DNA from: Cycas panzhihuaensis
Lineage: Eukaryota; Cycadophyta
Length of the DNA stretch: 64,000 nucleotides
Reading direction: 5' to 3'
NCBI GenBank assembly: GCA_023213395.1
Contig: CM041465.1
Location: forward strand, 189,665,741-189,729,740
Shown here: one piece after another, positions 43,500 to 52,874 of the stretch
Numbering within the stretch: position 1 is the stretch's first letter
Layout: each line of letters starts with the position of its first letter
Notes under the pieces: generated by a model
Databases searched by the model: none
Told to the model about the DNA's origin: nothing
Seen by the model: only the letters and a program-made list of their open reading frames with translations
Made by a program: the position numbers and the translations under genes

Positions 43500-45278
43500 G
43501 CTGTCATCGCGGTAGATAACCACGAGAACGTGTGTATGGCCATGTTGAGCTACATGGAGATGGCGTCACAGGAGGACAGGGAGATCCTGCAGAGGTGTGG
43601 CCTATACAAGGCCCTCAAGACACCTCAGTATGCATCAGATCAGAGGTTGTTGGTCGACATAGTATCCCATTGGGACAGGAGGAGACATGTGTTCCACCTA
43701 CCACAGGTAGGTGATGTGATGGTCACGCCGAGACATATCCGGTGGATACTAGGAGTTCCGACGACAAGGAGGCCGGTGAGACTGGGGACGCTGCCTAGCA
43801 CCGAGGCAACACACAGGGAGGCAGCCCTGTTCTTCACAGGAGCTGACAGATGGGAGCGGAGGGGAGCCCTCCGCATCAGATCGATGTCAGGGATTCCTCG
43901 GGTGAGGAAGCTGGTTATACTATGCATTCTGTTCTGGATTTCCCGGAAGTAGAACTATAGGGAGATACCAGGCGGATGGTTAGATGCAGTTTGCCGCTGC
44001 GAAGCCGACGAGAGGATGGACTGAGCGACCCTGATAGTGGCGAACCTCGTCACCCAGCTAGACACTATTAGGATGATCGACAGAGGCAGGTTGTCATATA
44101 GCACACTGCTATAGTGCTGGTTCTTTGATCATTTCGCGGCAGTGGCACCAGCGGGGGGACCACACCCCATCACAGAGTGGGCCCCGATGGTCCACAGGTG
44201 GCAGACTCAGCAAAGAGGGATAGAGGATAGGGCCCATGCCCGACACTCGGTGGAGGCTAGATCACTAGACGTCCTCAACCTACCAGACTACATAGTAGAG
44301 CCTTATAGGATAATGTGGTGGGATAGTGACGACGAGGCAGGTGGAGCAGGAGTGCCCGCAGGCGATGATGGCGAAGATGATGGAGATGATGGGGCCAGCC
44401 CATCATGACCTGCAGGGGAGGCAGGTCCCTTAGGGACAGAAGGAGGTGTAGAGGGTCCATCTGGGGCTACCAGAGGAGACGCAGGCCTGTCAGGAGCACA
44501 GGACGAGAGTAGGGGACCCGTGACTAGGGCCCGCAGGCTGCAAATCGTGATGGGATCTGGAGGGACGAGAGCTAAGCCCGCCCCTACGAGGAGGGAGGCC
44601 CAAGTAGAGGAGGTGCCAAAGGATGAGGCACCTACGACTGGTGGAGAGCCAGGAGGAGAGGATGCCCCACGACCAAAGGAGCCGGTAGCCACAGCAGGTA
44701 AGACCTAACCCTTTCCAGTGTCGTTTGGCATCCAGATAGATGTTTGGTTTGGTTTGACCATGGTATATGATGAGATGTATACTGACACATGGCATGTTGC
44801 ATTGGCAGGTGCAGCAGAGATCCGGAGACTAATAGAGGCTATGGTGAGGGAGATATTCCCTTAGGTGTATGCAGAGGGGCAACCGCCCATCCAGGCAAGA
44901 GATGAGCCTAGAGCGATAGGTGCCCACACAGAGGCATTCACCCCATTGGTAAGGGCGAGAGACATATGGGCTGCAGAGTCCTAAGAGCACGCGACATCCC
45001 AAGGATGGCTGCAGCAGGAGAGGGATGATGCGAGACGCGAGAGGGATGAGCTACGCAAACGGGTGGAAGCTCTAGAGGCACAGGGCAGAGCAGGCAGAGA
45101 TGCTGAGAGCAGGACCTAGCTAGCGGTAATCACAGAGCGTCTCAGGGTGACGGAGGAAGCACTCCGAGGAGAGAGGGATCGTATCCAGGCCTGATACGAT
45201 TAGCTGGTAGCGCAGATGGTGTCGAGGTCGAGCCGGAGCAGGACGCATACCCACACGACGACGACGACCCCGAGATGA
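43500..45278 (+). pseudogene. Antisense plant-mobile-domain gene, copy D (two exons)
   Basis: Exon 1 (43500-44697, 1198 nt) keeps one frame throughout: AVIAVDNHENVCMAMLS, then PMD hallmarks LLVDIVSHWDRRRHVFHLP, QVGDVMVTPRHIRWILGVP, HREAALFFTGADRWERRG and VRKLVILCILFW, later CWFFDHFAAVAP and a Ser/Asp/Gly linker (WDSDDEAGGAGVP). Exon 2 (44809-45278) continues in phase: IEAMVREIF, VYAEGQPPIQ, LQQERDDARRERDELRKRVEALE, DRIQ, MVSRSSRSRTHTH. In-frame stops: TAG 43950, TGA in ERMD-x-AT, TAG 44112, TGA in SPS-x-PAGE, TAG in IFP-x-VYA, and others. An ATG occurs at residue 13, but an upstream leader exon may supply the start. PMD proteins MAIN and MAIL1 act in plant silencing; the function here is unknown. 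Confidence 0.88.
44698..44808 (+). other. Intron of the copy D antisense PMD gene (111 bp, phase 1)
   Basis: Donor ACAGCAG|GTAAGACC, acceptor TTGCATTGGCAG|GTGCAG. Exon 1 ends after one base of a Gly codon and exon 2 supplies the other two, after which the frame runs on to the EGQPPIQ motif. The same site and phase occur in copy F. Confidence 0.85.
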
Positions 45279-46070
45279 CCGCGAGACGAGGAGAGTGAGG
45301 CGGGCAGCTCGCAGAGGCCCAGGAGGATCCTAAGAGGCATGTGGTCCCCAGGAGAGGGATCACAGAGACCAGGAGATGGTACCCCAAAAGCGGGGCAGCA
45401 GTAGAGTAGGATATGTATATATGATTTTGACAGGGGAAAGCACGGGCCTCCAGGGGGTCATATATAGGACCATATGATTGTACCTCCCCTGCAAGGACAT
45501 CGACTTCCGAGATGTATGATGTGACATGATTTTTGGATGTATATATATATACGGGGTAATTAAAACCCCATTTGGATATGAGATGCTGTGTATGATGTAT
45601 CATGTGTGGATGACATGTATGTTTATGTTGTTGGTTGTAAATGTTATGCTGTAGATATTTTATGTTATGAATATTTTGTTGTATAATGCATATGTTTCCT
45701 TCCATGTATGGCTATATGTCTAACAGGAGCACACACACATGTCGTGAGTGAAGATAACAGAGAAGTGTGAGGTTAGAGGATAGAGTGGCATACATGTATA
45801 TGAAAGAGCATAGTAGAATATGCAAAGGAAATGACAGATAGGAAAGATGAGCGACGATGCTCCCAAGCGTCTTCCTGATTGGGGAATGCCCAAGCAAGAC
45901 GACAAAAGTTCCCGAGAGGGTACAGGAACACGGGTTCCGTGGAAGGAACCAGAAAGAAAAAGAAGGATCCATCTTAAATTGCCATTCTACCCGTGGTTGG
46001 GAAGAATGGGGACAATGTAATATGGTAGTTTAGGCTCATTTCGGAGCAGGGCGAAGAGATCGCCGAAAGA
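45279..46070. other. Convergent spacer, copy D
   Basis: After the TGA at 45276 the PMD frame stays open to TAG at 45402 (a C-terminal extension conserved with A and C). Then a spacer with a TA run near 45538 leads to the integrase stop. No other gene. Confidence 0.6.
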
Positions 46071-47210
46071 TCACGCATAAAACTTCTTAAGGAATTTTCC
46101 ATTAATAGCTTTCTCAAATTTAAGCCCTTTTAGGGTGGCTATCCTGTAGGCACCATTACCGAGGGATTCGATAATGATGAGAGGACCAACCCATCGGGGT
46201 TTGGACTTAGTCAAGCGGTCATGGAGATACTCGAGCTTGAGGACGTGGTCCCCAGGAAATAAAGGGCGGGAATGAAGATGTTTATCATAGGCCCTTTGTG
46301 AGCGGGCTTTGGATGCTAGGTTAGCCTGATAAGCGGCTAAGCGTCTCTCATCCAAAGCTTCAAGGTCCAGCAGGCGAGCCTGATGGATCAACTCTTCATC
46401 GATGAAACCTCGAAGGGAGACTCGCAAGGAAGGAATCTCCACCTCCAACGGGAGTACCGCCTCAGTACCGTAGACCAAGGAGAACAGGGTCATTCCCGTG
46501 GCAAAATGGATAGAGGTGCGGCAAGCCCACAAGGTGGAGGGCAACTGAAGGTGCCAATCCTTTTGGGATTGAGCAATGGTTTTCTTGAGAATGTTGACGA
46601 GAGTCTTATTGAAAGACTCCACTTGGCCATTTACCTGAGGGTAGTAAGGGGAGGAAGTCTTGTGAGAAATTTTAAACTTCTCACAAAGATCATCCATCTC
46701 CTTATTACAGAAAGGAGTTCCGTTGTCAGTGATTAGGACGTCCGGAATCCCAAAACGGTAAATGATGTTCTGGTAAATGAACGTGGCAATCATTTTACCA
46801 AGGGTAGTGATCAAGGGAATGGCCTCCACCCATTTGGTAAAATACTCCGTGGTAGTCAAAATAAACTTGTGCTGCGATGACGAAGGTGGGGAGATAGCCC
46901 CAATAAGGTCTAGTCCCCACTGAGCAAAAGGCCATGGTGAAACAATGGGATGCAGGGCCTCAGAAGGCACATGGGAAATGTTGCCATGTTCCTGATATCG
47001 CTGACATTTTAGAGCAAAGGCGTGAGCGTCCTTAAAGAGGGACAGCCAAAAATAACCCATGCGAAGGATCCTCTGAGCCATAGACTGCCCCCCAAAGTGA
47101 CCTCCATAAATACCATGGTGGCATTCGTGAAGTACCTGGTCGGCTTTGTCTGTAGTGACGCAGCGGAGGAGGATCCCATCGAAGGACCTCTTGTACAATA
47201 CCTCATCCAC
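46071..47210 (-). CDS. Integrase, copy D (379-codon open frame)
   Basis: It runs from the zinc-binding domain (HHGIYGGHFGG, residues 31-41; CQRY where B has CRHC, so one Cys ligand is lost) through the core with Asp in GLDLIGA, Asp in ITDNGT and Glu in GQVESFNKT, to the GPL/GPF module (PRWVGPLIII) and KKFYA at the stop. The frame is continuous upstream with pol across 47211-47456 apart from one stop, so the ATG is internal to the polyprotein. No chromodomain is seen at the C-terminus, in keeping with the Tat lineage. Confidence 0.9.
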   Translation of the reverse strand: MDEVLYKRSFDGILLRCVTTDKADQVLHECHHGIYGGHFGGQSMAQRILRMGYFWLSLFKDAHAFALKCQRYQEHGNISHVPSEALHPIVSPWPFAQWGLDLIGAISPPSSSQHKFILTTTEYFTKWVEAIPLITTLGKMIATFIYQNIIYRFGIPDVLITDNGTPFCNKEMDDLCEKFKISHKTSSPYYPQVNGQVESFNKTLVNILKKTIAQSQKDWHLQLPSTLWACRTSIHFATGMTLFSLVYGTEAVLPLEVEIPSLRVSLRGFIDEELIHQARLLDLEALDERRLAAYQANLASKARSQRAYDKHLHSRPLFPGDHVLKLEYLHDRLTKSKPRWVGPLIIIESLGNGAYRIATLKGLKFEKAINGKFLKKFYA

Positions 47211-48050
47211 GAGGAGGTATTACCTGGTAGAAGTTCGGATACGAGATCTAACTTTGCTACTGGCGTCAGGGTGGTATTGCTGCTATGTAAGATACCGCAC
47301 TATGTCACCATACCACTTGTCGTCGATGAGTGGATGGGGAGAGGCTCCTTGAATCGTCAAGATAGACTCATCGGGGAGGGAGTCGTCAACAGGAGCACCA
47401 AAGGAGTTAGCGATAGGGGTGTTCGCGAGTTGCTCGGCCACTACCATTCCCTTCTTTGATTTCCAGTTAATGATATGGAGGTCGAATTCTTAAAGTAAGA
47501 TGGCCCAACGACCAGCCCTACCCATCAAATCTGAATGAGTTATCAAGTATCGCAAGGGATCGGATTGAACGATCACCTTAGTGGTGTTGCCAAGCGAGTA
47601 GTGTCTGAACTTCTTGGTCACATGGACCAAGGAGAGGCACTCCTTCTCGGCGGGGGAATAGTTAAGCTCAGCAGCTACAAGGGTGCGACTGATGAAATAT
47701 ATAGCTCTCTCGGTTCCCGAGTTATCCTCCTGAGCTAGCATAGCGCCCAAGGATTCGTCAGTCATCGAGGTGTATAGGATGAAGGGCCTATTGAATCGAG
47801 GAGGCGCCAACGTAGGAGCAGAAGCTAGGGCTTCCTTAAGTCCTTCGAAGGCCTTTTAGGTCTTGTCAAACCAAGCAAAAGGAGCTCCCTTCTTCAATAG
47901 GTTCGTGAGGGGTTTAGCGCTCATAGCGAAGTCAGCTAAGAAGCGCCTAAGAAAACCAAGCCTCCCTAGAAACGACTTAATCTGTCATTGAGTTCTAGGC
48001 AACGGCATGTCAAGGATTGCTCTGCCCTTATCAGGGTCAATCTGAATTCC
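47211..48050 (-). pseudogene. RT connection, gypsy RNase H and linker to integrase, copy D
   Basis: After the TAA at 48051-48053 the sequence reads GIQIDPDK, RAILDMPLPRTQ, SFLGRLGFL, then RNase H at 47810-47490 with VTDESLGA... as SMTDESLGAMLAQED, FISRTLVAAELNYSPAEKE and QSDPLRYLITHSD. The linker passes to integrase with VVAEQLAN, with no second RNase H inserted here. Stops include TAG near 47860 and TAA near 47490. Confidence 0.85.
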
Positions 48051-49010
48051 TTATTTAGACACAAGGAAACCAAGGAGTTTACCCGAGGTAATGGCAAACA
48101 CACACTTAAGCGGATTTAGACTGACGTGATACTTGCGGCATCGTGAGAAGATGGCACGCAAGTCGGATGGGTGATGGGCCACGGCGGAGAGACCCATCAT
48201 ATCGTCCATGAAGACCTCCAATGTGTTATCAATGAGGTCATGGAAAATGAAATGCGTGACTCTTTGGTAAGTAGCACCTGCATTCTTGAGGCCAAAGGGC
48301 ATTGCCTTGTAGGCGAAAGTATCCCAAGGAGTAGTGAAGGCCATCTTATGGCGGTCTTCGGGAGAAATTTGAATTTGGTTATAGCCGGAGAAGCCATCCA
48401 TTAAGGACATAACTTCAAATCCGGCAGTGCGATCAATGATTTGATCAAGGAAGGGTAACGAGAAATTGTCCTTGGGACAAGCATTATTGATGTCACGAAA
48501 GTCGACACATATACAGATTACCCCGTTCTTTTTAGCAACGGGGAAAATGTTGGAGACCCACTTAGGGTAGTCAATGGAAGTGATAAGCCCAGCATCCAGG
48601 AGCTTCTCAACCTCAATCTTGACGTCGGCTGAGAGCTTCAGGTGAAGGGATTGTTGCTTCTGGCGTACAGGGTAGGCGCCAAGAACAGTGGTGAGGTTAT
48701 GAGTGACAATGAAGGGGTCGATTCCCTTCATGTCAGCATAATCCCATGTAAACACGTCTGGGAACTCCTGGAACAGAAGGGAGTACTCCCTTATCTCATC
48801 AGGGGAACATTCCAACCCGACCTTAATGACCTTGCCCAGGGCTAAGACTATGTCTTGGGTCACCCCCATGCACATGGCATTGCCCTCCTCGAAGTGGAGA
48901 GGGGCAAGGTCAATAAGAGGAGGAGGAATAGGAGACAGGATCAGATCGACAAGTGTGGATCCGATCGCGAGGATCTTCTGGTGACCAAGCCTGTGGTGAC
49001 CAGAAGGCAA
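48051..49010 (-). CDS. Reverse transcriptase, copy D (319-codon open frame)
   Basis: The frame starts in the pre-RT linker (GHHRLGHQK, LAPLHFEEGNAMCMG), then RT proper: DEIREYSLLFQEFPDVF, MKGIDPFIVTHNL, YPKWVSNIFPVAKKNG, DFRDINNACPKDNFSLP, MDGFSGYNQIQISPEDRHK, FAYKAMPFGLKNAGATYQR and FMDD at 48201-48212. It ends at a TAA after LLGFLVSK, a stop shared with copy B. RT copies genomic RNA to DNA; Phe replaces the usual Tyr of YxDD in A, B and D alike. Confidence 0.9.
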   Translation of the reverse strand: MPSGHHRLGHQKILAIGSTLVDLILSPIPPPLIDLAPLHFEEGNAMCMGVTQDIVLALGKVIKVGLECSPDEIREYSLLFQEFPDVFTWDYADMKGIDPFIVTHNLTTVLGAYPVRQKQQSLHLKLSADVKIEVEKLLDAGLITSIDYPKWVSNIFPVAKKNGVICICVDFRDINNACPKDNFSLPFLDQIIDRTAGFEVMSLMDGFSGYNQIQISPEDRHKMAFTTPWDTFAYKAMPFGLKNAGATYQRVTHFIFHDLIDNTLEVFMDDMMGLSAVAHHPSDLRAIFSRCRKYHVSLNPLKCVFAITSGKLLGFLVSK

Positions 49011-50535
49011 GTTGGGCGCAAAACCCGCGAGATGCTCAAGCAGGGCTTTGTCATCCTCGAATTAATCCACCCCATGGATGACCTTACTTCGAGTAAAGGA
49101 AGCACTGGAGGGAGTAAGAGCGACGGGACCGTGATGGTCATCGGTTTGCTCAACTTCCTCGCGGGATTCTGAAGGAAAGCCAAGAAGATACTCCTCGGAA
49201 GGAGCGAAAGGTAATTCTTCAAAGCCATTACCTGTGGGGGGTAATAAAGAAGAAGAATTGATGACGGGCAGGTCAACACGAGCGATGACGTGTAACACGC
49301 ATGAATAGCTAGCCTCACCAATGAGAGAGATCCCAGACGGGGATCTAGAATGAAATGGGTGCGATCTACTGGCGCGGAGGAAAGAGACAGGGTGAAGGCA
49401 ATCCTCATCTTCGTCGTGTGACTCGTCGTTACTAAACGAAGCAAGGTACCCATAACTCCCAATGCCAATAGGGGCGAACCGCGCGAGGCTAGGGGAAGAA
49501 GATGCGGGATCTTCTTCAGATGGGTTAGGTATACCAATAGAGCAAGCCGAGGCATGCATGGAAGGATCCGGGTTTGCCGAACTGGTGGAACGAGTTTATT
49601 TGGTAAATGGGCATTCGCGGGGAATCACTCTCATCCATCCGTCATGGACGAATTTAAGTTGTCCCCAAAGAGTTGAGTACACGGCCCCCATTTGGTCGAG
49701 CCATGGACGACCTAGAAGGAGGTTGTAATCAATGTCAACGTCGAGGACTACAACGTTGGCAAGAACGGTCTTGCCCTCAAGGGTGAGCGAAATCGTGACG
49801 GATCCCAAAGGGGTCTTCTCGCTACCGTCATAACCTTGGCATCACCAGGGAATAGGTTCCAAGGCAGAGATACCAAGTTCTTGCATGACACACAAGGGCA
49901 TGGCATTGATGGAAGAACTGTTGTCGACAAAGGGCCTTCAAGGGTGTATCGATAGTGATAGTGAATGGGAAGTTCCACTGACATTCCCTTTTACCGACGG
50001 GAGGAAGATCCTTAGGATCAAATGAGATAACGGGTCCACAACCTTGGGTGGCACCCAAAGCATGGACAGGAGCATCACTCGATCCTAAAGCTTCCAGGAG
50101 GAGGGTCTGTTGCTCAGGACTACTCCTCAAAACGTCCATCAAGGACATCCCTGCGGCGACAGTATGAAGCTCGTCCACGATGGAGAAGGGCTTACCCTTC
50201 GTGGTAGGCTGGGTAAGTGCCCTTCAGAAGTCGTAACGACCTAGGCGTATAGGAATAGCCTTGGGAAAGAGAGGTATTTCTAGAGGAAGTTTCTCTGGAA
50301 GAGGGTTAGAAGGAGCAGAAGAGCAAGAAGCTCTGGCTGCTTCCTTGGCAGCTTGAGATCACGTAAGGGCGTAGGAAGGAGTCGCTTCAAGCAACTGGAT
50401 CACCTTCTTCCTCTTGTTTCGGGGTCGCGAAGGTGACGGGGTGCGATGGCTAGGAGAACAAGAGGAAAAAGACGAGCTCCGGGCACCCTTCCCTTTGTCG
50501 CAAGAAGGACGGGGATCAGGCGATCTTCCTCGGTT
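49011..50535 (-). pseudogene. Protease and linkers, copy D
   Basis: It comprises FSIVDELHTVAAGMSLMDVLRS, QTLLLEALGSSDAPVHAL and CQWNFPFTITIDT at 50178-49960. A deletion and frameshift hit the catalytic region (TPLKALCRQ in place of TPDCTLRR...VDNG). The protease resumes at 49808-49596 (GSVTISLTLEGKT, YNLLLGRPWLDQMG). The linker at 49559-49062 carries CSIGIPNPSEEDP and GYLASFSNDE. The active-site Asp is not in frame. Confidence 0.8.
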
Positions 50536-52701
50536 TCAGTTACTCTTGGTTTGGGTGTTGCGATCACGTTCCCCATGTTTAGGGAATGGATCCTTGTGAA
50601 CTGGTTGGTCCAAATTAGGCCTTGAAGCCCGTTTGGGGGAAGAGTCGTGTCGAGGAGCATTCTTAGGATGCTGGGCCCTACAATGTGAATCATCGTGAAA
50701 GCACTCCCCATGAATGGAGCACCACTTCTTCTCAAGCCGAGGGTCTGACCTTCTCGCTTGAGAGGACTGGGCGTTTCCATTCCTAGGGAGAGGAGCTTGA
50801 GTTGTTTGTTGGACTTGTTTATTGGATGTAGGGGATGAAGGAGCTTGAAGCTTGAGTTCTTTCATCGTACGCTCGAACGAGCGTATGGCTGATGTGAGAG
50901 GGTCTAAAGTCCTCTCAGTCGGATGAGAGGAAGACCGGGTAGGTTGTGAAGGTTTGGTATCCTTGGTTTGGGGTGATGCCTCACGGTGCTGTGAGGGCTT
51001 AAGAGGTTTATTGAGACCAACTTGGATCTCAATAGCCTCCAACACCAGACACTTGGCGATCGCGGAGTCACATGTGGTCGCCCCCATCTTGAGGACTTCT
51101 ACATGTACTTCGGGATGAAGTGCATTGACGAAAAGGTCTCTCTTCAACTCCTCGGGTAATGTTGCCTTAGTGGAGTGAAGCAAGTCGTGGAATCGCTGCA
51201 TAAAGTCACGATTCATTTCATCATGACCTTGTTTGAGTGAAAGAAGCGACTTCATTCCGCTCTCGAATGGATGGGCTACATCAAAATAGTTGATGAACTC
51301 GTCCACCAATTGCTGGAATGAATGGATAGAATGTGCAGGGAGGCGGTAGAACCACTTGAGGGCATCACTCTGCAAGGGTCATAAGCCCAGTAATCGATGC
51401 ATGCCATAGAAAAACTACGCACATGCTCCGCCGGGTCTTGCGATGAAGTTCCGTCGAATCTAGGAACTTCAGGGGGATGAGGCGGTAGATTGGTTCTTAA
51501 CGTCTTGATGGATAGAGGTGTTGACCTAAAGTCCATGAAGGGGTGTGCCCTTGCCTGGACCGTAGGGTCAACGAATGTCGTAGTAGGTAATGCACAAGGA
51601 GCGGATGGGGGTGGAACACCCATCCCTCCTTGAGGAAACGCCCCCTGCTGAGAAGAGGTGTAGGAGTAGGTGCCTTGGAAGGGAGTTGGGTTTCCTTGCA
51701 AAGGCACAACAAATGGAATTGCGTTGGACGATGGACAAGACGGATGTGGAACCAGGTTTTGTCCATATGGGTCACCCGTAGGTGGAGCGACCCCATATGG
51801 GTGTAGCGGATCCACCCCATAAACTGGGAGACAGATTCCTCTACCACCTTTGAGGTTGAGAAGTATACCCTGGGGGAACGTAGAAGGAAGCGCCAACGTG
51901 TTGGTTTTGAGAGTGTGTGGGAGCGAGTCCCACAAGACTAGTAGTCGAAAGGCTAGCAGAGCCGACAGGCCTACTAGGAACAGTATGCACCACATTAGGG
52001 GATGGCACATTGGTTTGGCTAGGGACGGGTATGCTAACCTTCAATTGAGGGAAAGACACACCACGGGGAGATCCCGAAACACTAGGACCTCGATGAGAAA
52101 TGGAAGGCACAACACGTGCCCCCACTGCGGGAATAGGAAAGGAGCGGGACACATACGTAGGCACAAAGGGATTCATTGTCAAAGGAAGAGAAGATGAGGA
52201 TGAGGCATGCGGGGGAGGAGCAGAAGAAGAAGAGGTTCCTCCACGAAGAGCACCCTCAAGGCATCCAGGACGTGGTTGGAAGCATGTCGCGCAGTGATAG
52301 TCGTTGAGAGCTTCAACTACATCGACAGGAGGGGTTCCTACATACTCGTAAGAGGTAATTGGGACCTCGAACAAGGTAGGTCCCTCGGGAGGCTCCTCAT
52401 AAGAGTTACCGATTACATGGCAAGTCTCAAGAGGAGCGGATCCTTCTACGGCATGGGTAGAGGGATGGACATCGAGTGAGAGATATTGGTCACTTGGGTA
52501 GTAAAGGGGTTCATCACCCTCTTGGGTGGACGCGGGAATAGAGGAAGGAAAAGCATGGGTTTCTAAGGTTGAAGTGTGGTAGGCCCAATCAGAAGAGTAT
52601 CTCTCCATAGTCAGATTAGAATCTGACAAAGGAAGAGGGCGATACTTGGGGTCTTCTAACAATGGAGGTAGACCGCGTAAGCAACGAGAGAAGCATCGCA
52701 T
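50536..52701 (-). pseudogene. Gag, copy D
   Basis: ATG at 52701 begins MRCFSRCLRGLPPLLEDP, the same start as C. The first 286 codons are Pro/Ser-rich to FYVPPGYTSQP; a frameshift leads to 52010-51276 (GVDPLHPYGVAPPTG, PFMDFRSTPLSIKTLRTN). A short deletion removes the segment between CIDYWAYD and DALKWFYRLP. The frame at 51375-50536 then holds the whole Gag domain (QQLVDEFINYFD, LSLKQGHDEMNRDF, ELKRDLFVNALHPEVHVE) and the knuckle CSIHGECFHDDSHC. Two frameshifts prevent a full product. Confidence 0.9.
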
Positions 52702-52854
52702 GCAAGATCAACCAATAGTGTTAGGGAAAAAGAGAGGGCGGTAAGGCACACGCATTGGGGGCTGCCCAACGTAGAGATCGAAATAGGTAAGAAAGGATCA
52801 CAAAAAGGTAGCAAAACCAATGGAAGAGAGTGAAAACTAGCTCCTTTACTGGCA
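52702..52854 (-). other. Leader between PBS and gag, copy D
   Basis: About 150 bp with no open frame of its own, as in A and C. Packaging signals would be expected here; none can be recognised from sequence alone. Confidence 0.5.
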
Positions 52855-52873
52855 GTCCACAGTATGGTCGCCA
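52855..52873 (-). other. Primer-binding site, copy D
   Basis: The minus strand TGGCGACCATACTGTGGAC begins one base after the LTR end CCA. It matches E's PBS with a single change. Confidence 0.8.
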
Positions 52874-52874
52874 G

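Noticed and set aside
43500-45278. PMD gene as a host gene captured between repeats
   Set aside because: It recurs in five element copies at the same relative position and orientation, so it belongs to the element.
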